Below, one piece after another: positions 1 through 5,813 of a stretch of DNA of 10,797 nucleotides (the stretch's first letter is position 1; each line of letters begins with the position of its first letter). The translations under genes and the position numbers were made by a program. This stretch comes from an uncultured Eubacteriales bacterium (GTDB taxonomy: Bacteria > Bacillota > Clostridia > Oscillospirales > CAG-272): NCBI GenBank assembly GCA_934462885.1, contig CAKSJC010000038.1, positions 1-10,797 on the forward strand, written 5' to 3'. A model generated the notes under the pieces. The model ran no database searches. It was not told the DNA's origin and saw only the letters and a list, made by a program, of their open reading frames with translations.

Positions 1-514
1 ATTCATAAGCCGGATCGGACGGCGTTGTATCAACCGTCTCTACATAATTATCGACGGTCGGGTCAAGTATCCCCGTCTGCTTAACGCCTGTTGTGTAATT
101 GGCAAAATACTCCTTGACAAGTATTACGGGGACTCCGGCAGAGCCGCCGATATACTGTCCGCCCGCTATAAGTCTGTTATATTCCACTGCTCTGTACGGC
201 GCGGGAGCGTCGGCGCGGGTAAAAACCAAAAGCCACGGGTGCGAGTCGTCATCGTATACCGTTGCTACCGTTCCCACACCCTCAATATAACTGAGTGTGC
301 CGGAGATATTCCCCAAAACATAGACATCCTTAAACATTTTATCTTTGTCGTTGTATGCGTAATTATAGTATTCGCTGGAGAGCGCCGTGTCGTAATGCGA
401 GATCATATACCACGTTGCTTTTTCGCCGATAGTTTCCTCCTTGCAAGCAAAAAAAGCTCCGGCAAGGAGCAGCGTCAGTGCGAGTGCGATAACTTTTTTT
501 AACGTTTTTTTCAT
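1..514 (-). CDS. Unrecognised secreted lipoprotein, C-terminus cut off by window edge
   Basis: I read 171 codons from an ATG at 514-512 with a good GGAGG ribosome site seven bases upstream; the frame is open to the left edge, so the protein is incomplete. The N-terminus is a type II signal peptide: a basic MKKTLKK start, a Leu/Ala-rich core, and Cys24 as the likely lipidated residue. The lipobox (FFAC) is not canonical, having Phe at -3 where Leu is usual, but a lipoprotein remains the best reading. The rest is rich in Tyr, Asp and Gly with no motif I recognise, so no function is offered. It lies 58 bases downstream of the XRE regulator on the same strand and may be reached by read-through of that gene's terminator; I see no convincing promoter of its own in the gap. 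Confidence 0.8.
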   Translation of the reverse strand, partial: MKKTLKKVIALALTLLLAGAFFACKEETIGEKATWYMISHYDTALSSEYYNYAYNDKDKMFKDVYVLGNISGTLSYIEGVGTVATVYDDDSHPWLLVFTRADAPAPYRAVEYNRLIAGGQYIGGSAGVPVILVKEYFANYTTGVKQTGILDPTVDNYVETVDTTPSDPAYE

Positions 515-572
515 ATTGTCCTCCATATTTTTTTGTTTTTTGTTTTTATTGTACAATACTTTGCGGCGATAA

Positions 573-1019
573 TCAACGGCAAATGCAAAAAAAGAACGAA
601 GTTTTTTCAAACTTCGTCTTTTTTTCGGCATTTTCGGCTTCGGCGGTTTTTTTAACGACTTTTTCGGCAAACGCTTCCACGGCTTCCCACGCTTCTTCGT
701 CGAGTTCGGCGAGAGCGGCGATAAACTGTTTTTTAAAATGATCGCCGTCCGAGAGGGTCAGATTTGCAAACGCCTTGATTATTACGTCCTCCGCGGAGGG
801 TTTGCGAAACATTTCCCCTGTGCCGTTTTTTAACCAGTCCTCATTGACATTGTACGTCTTGCAGATCATGTCAAGCAGGAGCGGTTTGGGAGCGACAAAG
901 CCGCTTTCGATGTTTGCTATTACTCCGCGCGATACACCGAGATCGTTCCCAAACTCTTTTTGAGTCATTTTTAATTCTTTGCGGATTTTAATAATACGCG
1001 AAACGAAATATTTTGACAA
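573..1019 (-). CDS. XRE-family helix-turn-helix repressor, prophage/ICE type
   Basis: A 148-residue protein with an N-terminal HTH_3 DNA-binding domain (about residues 8-62): helix 1 around IIKIRKELKMT, turn and recognition helix in GVSRGVIANIESG, and the tail VNEDWLKNGTGEMF that is typical of XRE repressors from prophages and integrative elements of Firmicutes. The acidic, Ala-rich C-terminal half is probably a helical oligomerisation region. The start is a TTG; an in-frame TAA three codons upstream leaves no longer option, and the first ATG (codon 18) would remove helix 1. No Shine-Dalgarno precedes the TTG, so initiation is weak or leaderless. The final residues (FFFCICR) are encoded by the U-tract and flank of an intrinsic terminator inside the gene, which may mean the original stop codon was lost or that the mRNA is made without a stop. 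Its target is unknown; the divergent promoter at 1026-1054 is the obvious candidate. Confidence 0.85.
   Translation of the reverse strand: MSKYFVSRIIKIRKELKMTQKEFGNDLGVSRGVIANIESGFVAPKPLLLDMICKTYNVNEDWLKNGTGEMFRKPSAEDVIIKAFANLTLSDGDHFKKQFIAALAELDEEAWEAVEAFAEKVVKKTAEAENAEKKTKFEKTSFFFCICR
587..617 (-). terminator. Intrinsic terminator inside the 3' end of the XRE gene
   Basis: A perfect 9-bp stem (596-604 with 609-617, ACGAAGTTT/AAACTTCGT) with a four-base loop is followed on the minus strand by UCUUUUUUU (595-587). On the plus strand it is also flanked by seven T (619-625), so it could work both ways. It lies entirely within the coding frame: release near 587-590 would occur about 12 or more bases before the TGA at 575-573. 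Confidence 0.75.
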
Positions 1020-1025
1020 AAACCA

Positions 1026-1054
1026 TTAACAAAGCATATTTGTAATGTTATAAT
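1026..1054 (+). promoter_or_regulatory. Sigma-A promoter (upstream of two) reading toward the B12 operon
   Basis: TTAACA (1026-1031), a 17-base spacer, then TATAAT (1049-1054) with an extended -10 TG one base before it. This is close to consensus and should be strong. The start would be near 1061, over 100 bases before the riboswitch. The -35 begins only seven bases beyond the XRE start codon on the other strand, so a repressor bound here could affect both directions. I see no gene between it and the second promoter. Confidence 0.6.
1029..1043. promoter_or_regulatory. Candidate XRE operator palindrome
   Basis: ACAAA-N5-TTTGT is a perfect 5-bp inverted repeat lying in the -35/spacer region of the rightward promoter and 10 to 24 bases upstream of the XRE start codon. 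Short palindromes of this size are typical half-turn-spaced sites for XRE repressors. A direct repeat TAATGT (1043-1048 and 1051-1056) overlaps the adjacent -10. The assignment to this regulator rests on position only. Confidence 0.35.
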
Positions 1055-1133
1055 GTCAGCGTAAGATAAAATAAACATTAAATTGTTATGGCGCGGCACT
1101 GCAATTTGTTATACCGACACTCGGACGTATCTA

Positions 1134-1162
1134 TTTACAAACTCATCGTATTGTGATATAAT
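1134..1162 (+). promoter_or_regulatory. Sigma-A promoter of the cobalamin riboswitch operon
   Basis: TTTACA (1134-1139), 17-base spacer, TATAAT (1157-1162), with an extended -10 TG at 1154-1155. The predicted start, about 1169, falls exactly at a 7-bp hairpin (CGGTCTT at 1169-1175, AAGACCG at 1185-1191) that would form the 5' end of the RNA just before the riboswitch. Confidence 0.75.
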
Positions 1163-1194
1163 CATGTGCGGTCTTAAATTTTGAAAGACCGATA

Positions 1195-1380
1195 ATAAGG
1201 TAGGGGTACTTAACTGTTTAAACTGGAAACAGGTGTAAATCCTGTGCGAGACCGTCACCGTAAACGCCGCTCAAAACGTCATGCAGCTGCCGCAAGCTGA
1301 AATCCATTGGGAAACCGAGAAGGAATGACGTAACTACCGCCTTGCGGTATAGCGCGTAAGCCGGGATACTTGCCCCGTTT
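1195..1380 (+). promoter_or_regulatory. Cobalamin (B12) riboswitch
   Basis: The conserved core is plain to see: GGAAACAGGTGTAAATCC with its flanking pair (from 1225), then a GACCGTCACCGTAAAC segment (1250-1265) in the place of the usual B12 box, and the 3' element AAGCCGGGATACTTGCC (1358-1374). GGGGTA (1203-1208) can pair with TGCCCC (1371-1376) to close the aptamer as P1. Ligand is inferred to be adenosylcobalamin or a related corrinoid. Downstream, GCCG/CGGC (1391-1394 with 1402-1405) makes a small hairpin, possibly P13, and CCGTTT (1375-1380) can pair with AAACGG (1413-1418), overlapping P1 by two bases; there is no U-tract, so control is more likely at translation than by an intrinsic terminator. 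By family rule, corrinoid binding should switch the downstream uptake genes off. Confidence 0.93.
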
Positions 1381-1456
1381 GTCACATCAAGCCGCGAGTT
1401 CCGGCGTTCCAAAAACGGATGATCTGACAGCCTATACACAAAAAAGGAGAATAAAA

Positions 1457-1957
1457 ATGAAGAAAAACATTCACTCATTCATCACTTTCTCCGTAATCGT
1501 TATGCTTATTGCGGCTATGGCATTATCTCTCTTCTCATGCGCTAAAAATGAGACTGGTGATAACAAAAACGATACGGACACACAATCAAACGTTGTCGGT
1601 GTTGACGACGAATCAAAAACCAATGAATCTGTCGATGAAATTAAACCTGATGAAAAAAAAGAGATTTCGCTCACTATAGAAGTGACGAACAAAGCAGGTG
1701 AAAAGACAGAAACAACAATCAAGACAACTGCTGAAAACCTCGGCGATGCTCTTGTTGAAGCAGGTATTGCAGAAGGCACTACCGACCAGTATGGTCTTTT
1801 TATCACCACGGTTAACGGAGAGGTTGCTGACTATTCGGCTGACTCTTCATACTGGGCTCTTTACAAAGACGGCGAATACCTTATGACGGGTGCTTCTTCA
1901 ACACCGATTGCGGATGGAGAACACTATGAACTCGTATATGAATCATACGCAGGATGA
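1457..1957 (+). CDS. DUF4430 (transcobalamin C-terminal-like) lipoprotein, predicted corrinoid-binding
   Basis: A 166-residue surface lipoprotein starting at ATG 1457, with AAAGGAGA six bases upstream; an earlier in-frame start would run into the riboswitch leader. The signal peptide ends in the canonical lipobox LFSC with Cys28 lipidated. Residues about 29-68 are an acidic Asn/Asp/Lys linker that would hold the domain off the membrane. Residues about 92-163 match the DUF4430 pattern (LGDALVEAG, YGLFITTVNG, SYWALY, MTGASSTPI, YELVYE), a domain related to the C-terminal beta domain of intrinsic factor and transcobalamin. Riboswitch control and the ATGA overlap with the S component support a role in capturing B12 or a corrinoid outside the cell and handing it to the transporter. 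The binding role is inferred; the domain match and the context are seen. Confidence 0.88.
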   Translation: MKKNIHSFITFSVIVMLIAAMALSLFSCAKNETGDNKNDTDTQSNVVGVDDESKTNESVDEIKPDEKKEISLTIEVTNKAGEKTETTIKTTAENLGDALVEAGIAEGTTDQYGLFITTVNGEVADYSADSSYWALYKDGEYLMTGASSTPIADGEHYELVYESYAG

Positions 1958-2472
1958 AATCTTCCCGAAAGATTTATGAAATGATTGTTTTCTCAATGCT
2001 TGGAGCACTTTTATTTGCTTCCAAGATTGCGATGGAATCTCTCCCGAACATTCACCCGATTGCGATGTTTATTATGGTTTTCACCATAGTTTACAGAGCC
2101 AAAGCCCTTATCCCAACGTACATTTTTATATTTATAACGGGTTTCTATTATGGTTTTGCGCTTTGGTGGATTCCGTATCTTTACATATGGACTGTTCTTT
2201 GGGGAGTTACAATGCTTCTTCCCTTGAACATGCCGGACCGCGTTTCCGCTTTCGTTTATCCGATCGTGTGTTCGCTCTACGGACTTTCTTTTGGCACATT
2301 ATACGCGCCTGCTCAAGCTGTAATGTTTGGACTGTCATTTAACTCTACTCTTAAATGGATAGTTGCCGGGCTTCCGTTTGATGCAATTCATGCGTTCGGG
2401 AATCTATGTATGGGTCTTTTAGTACTTCCACTTTCAAAAGTGTTAAAAAAATTAGACAAAAAGTCTGCATAA
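1954..2472 (+). CDS. ECF transporter S component, predicted B12/corrinoid-specific
   Basis: A 172-residue, very hydrophobic protein with about five or six membrane segments, the size of ECF S components. Its ATG overlaps the lipoprotein stop (ATGA), so the two are translationally coupled. Motifs include a short basic N-terminus before the first helix (SMLGALLFASKI), the LPNIHPIAMF segment, WWIPYLYIWTVLWG in the middle, and a C-terminal GLPFDAIHAFGNL followed by a basic tail. S components bind the substrate in the membrane and work with the shared EcfA, EcfA' and EcfT subunits; none of these is here, as usual for group II ECF systems. The cobalamin riboswitch upstream points to a corrinoid or a B12 precursor (for example alpha-ribazole or dimethylbenzimidazole) as substrate. 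It may be CbrT-like, but I cannot fix the subfamily by eye. Confidence 0.8.
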   Translation: MKSSRKIYEMIVFSMLGALLFASKIAMESLPNIHPIAMFIMVFTIVYRAKALIPTYIFIFITGFYYGFALWWIPYLYIWTVLWGVTMLLPLNMPDRVSAFVYPIVCSLYGLSFGTLYAPAQAVMFGLSFNSTLKWIVAGLPFDAIHAFGNLCMGLLVLPLSKVLKKLDKKSA

Positions 2473-2500
2473 AAGCACATATTGAATTGCAATCATTTCG

Positions 2501-2545
2501 AAATGCAAGAAGAAAGAAGCAAACTTCTCTCTTCTTGCATTTTTT
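2501..2545 (+). terminator. Strong intrinsic terminator of the B12 uptake operon
   Basis: A perfect 13-bp outer stem (AAATGCAAGAAGA 2501-2513 with 2530-2542) and an inner GAAG-CAAA-CTTC stem are followed by T6. It lies between convergent genes; on the minus strand the trailing T's are poor, so it serves the MarR gene less well. Confidence 0.9.
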
Positions 2546-2572
2546 CAATTTATCTTTGACTTTTTCATAATT

Positions 2573-3052
2573 TCAATATTCTCTGTCTTCCATTTTTTTT
2601 ATAATATTATTTCTTATCTTTATCAGTATTGCCGAAAGCGTTTCACATTCTTCTTTAGTGAGTCTTTCTGTCGCAAGCTGCTCTTCGGTTCTTATTCGTT
2701 TTTTTATTTTACTGTCAAGTTCTTTTCCCTTTTCCGTAAGGAAAACTCTTGTCGCCCGAAGATCATATTCATCCGGCCTGCGGTATACATATCCATTTTG
2801 TTCAAGTTTTCCAAGCGAAACGCTTATAGTAGGTGCTTTCAAATGAGTCGCGTTTACAAGCTCAAGCTGTGTCACTCCATCGTTTTTTGAAAGCTCCATA
2901 AGAAGCAGTCTGCCGGATCTTTGTGAGATCGGATTATCATCTCCTCCCTCCCGTATTTTATCTCCCATAAGTCTGTTTATTTCATTTATAAGCATCATAG
3001 GAGATATTCTGTATTCTTCTTCAATTTCTTTTTTAACCAATCTGTTCTCCAT
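2573..3052 (-). CDS. MarR-family transcriptional regulator
   Basis: 159 residues with the winged-helix MarR layout: N-terminal dimerisation helix (MLINEINRLMGDKI), helix-turn-helix (VTQLELVNATHLKAPTISVSLGKLEQNGYV, about residues 60-90), a beta wing with the signature DLRATRVFLTEKGKEL (about 97-112) and a long C-terminal helix. The ATG at 3052 has GAGGA eight bases upstream. Its promoter is at 3088-3116. MarR proteins usually repress themselves and an adjacent transporter or stress gene and lose DNA binding when a small ligand binds. Here it is convergent with the B12 operon and tandem with, but terminated from, the spore gene, so no partner gene is evident and the target may be elsewhere. Confidence 0.92.
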   Translation of the reverse strand: MENRLVKKEIEEEYRISPMMLINEINRLMGDKIREGGDDNPISQRSGRLLLMELSKNDGVTQLELVNATHLKAPTISVSLGKLEQNGYVYRRPDEYDLRATRVFLTEKGKELDSKIKKRIRTEEQLATERLTKEECETLSAILIKIRNNIIKKMEDREY

Positions 3053-3087
3053 ATTTTGTTCCTCACATTTAGTTTATTAGATAATTA

Positions 3088-3116
3088 AGTATACAACACC
3101 CTGCAAATATGGTCAA
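3088..3116 (-). promoter_or_regulatory. Sigma-A promoter of the MarR gene
   Basis: Read on the minus strand: TTGACC (3116-3111), 17-base spacer, TATACT (3093-3088). The leader is about 30 bases. A/T-rich partial palindromes (TTATTAGATAA) sit between the -10 and the ribosome site and could be an autoregulatory operator, but none is long enough to call. Confidence 0.75.
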
Positions 3117-3150
3117 CAGTTTTTTTTAAAAAAGTATTGGTTCTCCAAAC

Positions 3151-3177
3151 AAAAAAGCCCGGTCAAAGCGGACTTTT
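3151..3177 (-). terminator. Intrinsic terminator after the SpoVAF-like gene
   Basis: Stem 3153-3161 with 3169-3177 (one C-A mismatch), loop of seven, and on the minus strand a run of T from 3156 to 3151. It begins eight bases after the stop codon and separates the spore gene from the MarR gene. Confidence 0.75.
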
Positions 3178-3184
3178 CTTGTGT

Positions 3185-4612
3185 TTAATATCGTTTCTTA
3201 AGTCTGAACAAAAGACGTGCCATTGCGCGGCCGTTCCACGGGATTAGAGGATACATATAATTTCTTCCACCCCCAACGCTTCTATTTGTCGCTGCAAGGA
3301 TCACCGCGATAATAATACCTGCCGTAAATCCCCATACATCAAATAGCGCCGTCAGGATTAACGTCAGAACTCTCATATACTTAAACGCATATCCGAGCTC
3401 ATAGCTCGACTGCGTGAAATTAGCGATAGCTACAAACGACATATATAATATAACATCCGGTGAAAGCCAACCGACATTTACTGCAAAATCACCAAGAAGA
3501 AGCCCTCCCACCACCGAGAGAGAATTTGATAATACGTTTGGGGTATTTAGAGAAGCAAGTTTCAAACCGTCGAGGGCAAATTCAGTAAGGATAAGCTGAG
3601 CAAATATAGGTATAAACCCGTGGTCACGCGGTATTATAAACAATAACCAGTCCGGTAATATCTCAGCGTGTCCTATAAGAAGATACCAAAGAGGGGTAAA
3701 TATCATCGTCATCCAGAAGATAATATGCCGTAAAACTCTAAGATAACTTCCGGTAAGCGGAGGAAAATAAAAATCATCGGTTTCCTGCAGAAAATCAAAC
3801 AGCGAAGTAGGTAGGAGCATGACTTCGGGACTGTTATCGCATATAACCGCTACTCCTCCTTCAAGCACTGAAGCCGCTGCCGCGTCCGGACGTTCGGTAG
3901 ACCTGATTTTAGGAAACGGATTATACCATTTTGTTTTGATAAGAGCTTCCGTCAAACTTTGATGTCCAAGAACGAGTGAATCTGTATCTAAGTTTTCTAT
4001 CCTATTGCAGAGACTCTCCACAAATTTCATATCTGCTCTGTTCTTCATATAGCAAACAGCAATATCCGTTCTGGTGCTCCGTCCGGCGTTAAGATAACGA
4101 ACCGTAAACTCCGGAGTTCTTATGCGCCGCCTTATCATCGCTGTATTAAAGATCATGGCTTCCACGAATCCGTCACGGCTTCCGCGCATTACACGGTCAT
4201 TCTCCGGTTCTTCAGTCTCTCGTGCGGGGTATGTCCTTAAGTCAATTATCAAAGCATTTTTGTCAAATTTATCGCATAAAAAAAGTGTACAACCGCTCAT
4301 CACCATTAGAATAAGCATATCAATAGATTCGGATACGCTTACTTCAGCGGCGGGAATATAGCGGTCTGCAAACTTCTTTGCCGCGCCGTCTTCACCGTTT
4401 CCGAAATTCTTTACCGTCACAACGTATGTGAGCAGTTTTTGAAGAGTCTCTGATTTTATAAAGCCGTCGATATAATACATTATTATGTTAGCGCCTGAAA
4501 TCTCCATTGTTTTTTTTATTATGTCAAAACTCTCATCCGGTCTCAGTATTGCGTCTAATGTCTCTTCGTCTTTTTTCAGATCCCCGCTCAGCTTTCCTTT
4601 ATATACTTCCAT
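3185..4612 (-). CDS. spoVAF: GerA-family spore protein, SpoVAF-like
   Basis: A 475-residue inner-membrane protein of the GerA/SpoVAF family. The soluble N-terminal half carries the family signature around EPENDRVMRGSRDGFVEAMIFN (about 135-156) followed by RRRIRTPEF; membrane segments follow from about residue 291 to 442 and the protein ends in a short basic tail. Features that favour SpoVAF over a GerAA receptor subunit are its length (B. subtilis SpoVAF is near 490), the segment PDWLLFIIPRD, the run LSPDVILYMSFVAIANFTQSS and the end YPLIPWNGRAM. SpoVAF sits in the spore inner membrane and helps germination signalling; in B. subtilis it belongs to the forespore sigma-G spoVA operon. Here it stands alone, without spoVA neighbours or GerAB/GerAC partners. 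The ATG has GGAG seven bases upstream, but that site lies within the preceding gene's terminator stem. The family is sure, the exact member less so. Confidence 0.8.
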   Translation of the reverse strand: MEVYKGKLSGDLKKDEETLDAILRPDESFDIIKKTMEISGANIIMYYIDGFIKSETLQKLLTYVVTVKNFGNGEDGAAKKFADRYIPAAEVSVSESIDMLILMVMSGCTLFLCDKFDKNALIIDLRTYPARETEEPENDRVMRGSRDGFVEAMIFNTAMIRRRIRTPEFTVRYLNAGRSTRTDIAVCYMKNRADMKFVESLCNRIENLDTDSLVLGHQSLTEALIKTKWYNPFPKIRSTERPDAAAASVLEGGVAVICDNSPEVMLLPTSLFDFLQETDDFYFPPLTGSYLRVLRHIIFWMTMIFTPLWYLLIGHAEILPDWLLFIIPRDHGFIPIFAQLILTEFALDGLKLASLNTPNVLSNSLSVVGGLLLGDFAVNVGWLSPDVILYMSFVAIANFTQSSYELGYAFKYMRVLTLILTALFDVWGFTAGIIIAVILAATNRSVGGGRNYMYPLIPWNGRAMARLLFRLKKRY

Positions 4613-4660
4613 AAAAAAACTCCGTCAATAATGATCCTTGCGGAATTATTGACGGAGTTT
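4613..4660 (-). terminator. Intrinsic terminator of the methyltransferase gene, overlapping the spore gene's ribosome site
   Basis: A perfect 16-bp stem (4660-4645 with 4632-4617), a possible inner TCC/GGA pair in the loop, and seven T (4619-4613) on the minus strand. The T-run ends at the base before the ATG of the next gene. The 3' arm includes the GGAG (4623-4620) that serves as that gene's Shine-Dalgarno. Confidence 0.9.
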
Positions 4661-4673
4661 GGAGTTTTTATTC
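4644..4673 (-). promoter_or_regulatory. Possible sigma-G (forespore) promoter for the SpoVAF-like gene
   Basis: On the minus strand GAATA (4673-4669) is followed after 18 bases by AATAATT (4650-4644). This fits the sigma-G -35 pattern GHATR fully and 5 of 7 positions of the -10 CATWMTA; the weak points are the first C and last A. Transcription would begin near 4637, after the 5' arm of the terminator stem, leaving the ribosome site free. The fit is partial and the call rests also on known sigma-G control of spoVAF in Bacillus. Confidence 0.35.
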
Positions 4674-4682
4674 CTATTTATG

Positions 4683-5813
4683 TTATTTTCTTTTATCATT
4701 CTTGAAATACTGATAATAATAGCACGGTATCATTCCATTATAAAGCTTTCTCACATTATCAGCACGTTTGCCGTATAGTTCGGGAAACCTTTCGTTCTGA
4801 GTAATAACGTATATCTGCCAGTTTTCAAGTGCTGCAAACGCAGCGCCCATTGCCCGATAGAGAGAATCCGCTTCATCAGGAGTCAAAAGTCGTTCTCCAT
4901 ATGGCGGATTTGTAACAACTGTTCCGCGTCGTCCCATAGTACCGATAGTTAAAGCATCCATTTGAAATGATGTAATACAGTCGTCCACTCCCGCTCTTTT
5001 TGCGCTCGCCACCGCGATATCGACACATTTTTCGTCAATATCGGTTGCATATGCTTCAAAGGTAGTATTGCGTATCACTTCATCCTCTGCTTTTTCGCGA
5101 AAAATTTTCCACGACTCACCGGGAAATATCGGGTAATCTTCGGAAACAAAGCTTCTCTTCATACCGGGAGCGATATTCTTCATCTGCATAGCAGCTTCAA
5201 TAGCGATAGTTCCTGATCCGCAGAACGGATCCCATAAAAGAACGTTTTCGCGGGGGCGCGCCAGTTTCACCATAGCTGCGGCGAGAGTTTCTCTGATTGG
5301 CGCTTCCACTCTTTCGGGACGGTATCCGCGCTTATGAAGCGGCGTTCCCGAGAGATCAATCATAAGAGACGCGGTATCCTTGAAGATGAAAAACTCTATT
5401 TTATATCTTGTTCCGCACTCCGGAAGTCTTGTAAGCGAGTACTTTTCTCCGAGTTTTGCAGATATCGCTTTCTTTATTATTTTCTGGCAATCCGGGATTG
5501 AAAAAAGCTTACTTTTTATTGAATGGCCGCTTACCGGAAACTCATCGTCTCTTCCTATGATTTCATCCCAGGGGAGCGCCTTTGTTCCGTCGAAAAGCTC
5601 CGTAAACGTATTTGCGGGAAAAGAACCGAGATGAAGATAAAGCCTCTCCGCGTACCGAAGAGCGATGTTACATGCGGCACAGGCATTTTCATCTCCCTCA
5701 AATGTTATTCTTCCGTCCATATTATGGATGCGCTTATACCCGAGACGTTCAATCTCTTCTCCGAGCATTCCTTCAAGACCGAAGAGGCATGTTGCCGTAT
5801 AGTTTAATGTCAT
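4683..5813 (-). CDS. THUMP-domain 23S rRNA guanine-N2 methyltransferase (RlmL/YpsC type)
   Basis: 376 residues, the size of the short Firmicutes form (B. subtilis YpsC), matching the N-terminal half of E. coli RlmL, which makes m2G2445 in 23S rRNA using S-adenosylmethionine. The N-terminus is a ferredoxin-like plus THUMP RNA-binding region (about 1-155), then LHKRGYR (159-165), SAM motif I DPFCGSGTIAIEAA (195-208), an acidic motif ATDID (256-260), and the catalytic NPPYGERL (302-309). The ATG overlaps the kinase stop by ATGA, so it is co-transcribed and probably translationally coupled; its own ribosome site is weak (AGG). Coupling of a two-component kinase to an rRNA methylase is probably incidental operon packing. 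The exact target base is inferred from homology. Confidence 0.9.
   Translation of the reverse strand: MTLNYTATCLFGLEGMLGEEIERLGYKRIHNMDGRITFEGDENACAACNIALRYAERLYLHLGSFPANTFTELFDGTKALPWDEIIGRDDEFPVSGHSIKSKLFSIPDCQKIIKKAISAKLGEKYSLTRLPECGTRYKIEFFIFKDTASLMIDLSGTPLHKRGYRPERVEAPIRETLAAAMVKLARPRENVLLWDPFCGSGTIAIEAAMQMKNIAPGMKRSFVSEDYPIFPGESWKIFREKAEDEVIRNTTFEAYATDIDEKCVDIAVASAKRAGVDDCITSFQMDALTIGTMGRRGTVVTNPPYGERLLTPDEADSLYRAMGAAFAALENWQIYVITQNERFPELYGKRADNVRKLYNGMIPCYYYQYFKNDKRK

Noticed and set aside
1088..1156. A 22-codon frame (MARHCNLLYR...) between the two rightward promoters
   Set aside because: No ribosome-binding site, and it overlaps the second promoter; most likely chance.
1218..1478. 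Minus-strand open frame across the riboswitch
   Set aside because: It is the complement of a structured RNA element, has no ribosome site and no recognisable protein character.
4590..4625. TTGACG-N17-TATATA promoter-like pair across the start of the SpoVAF-like gene
   Set aside because: The -10 is poor and lies inside the first codons; a transcript from it would lack the start codon.
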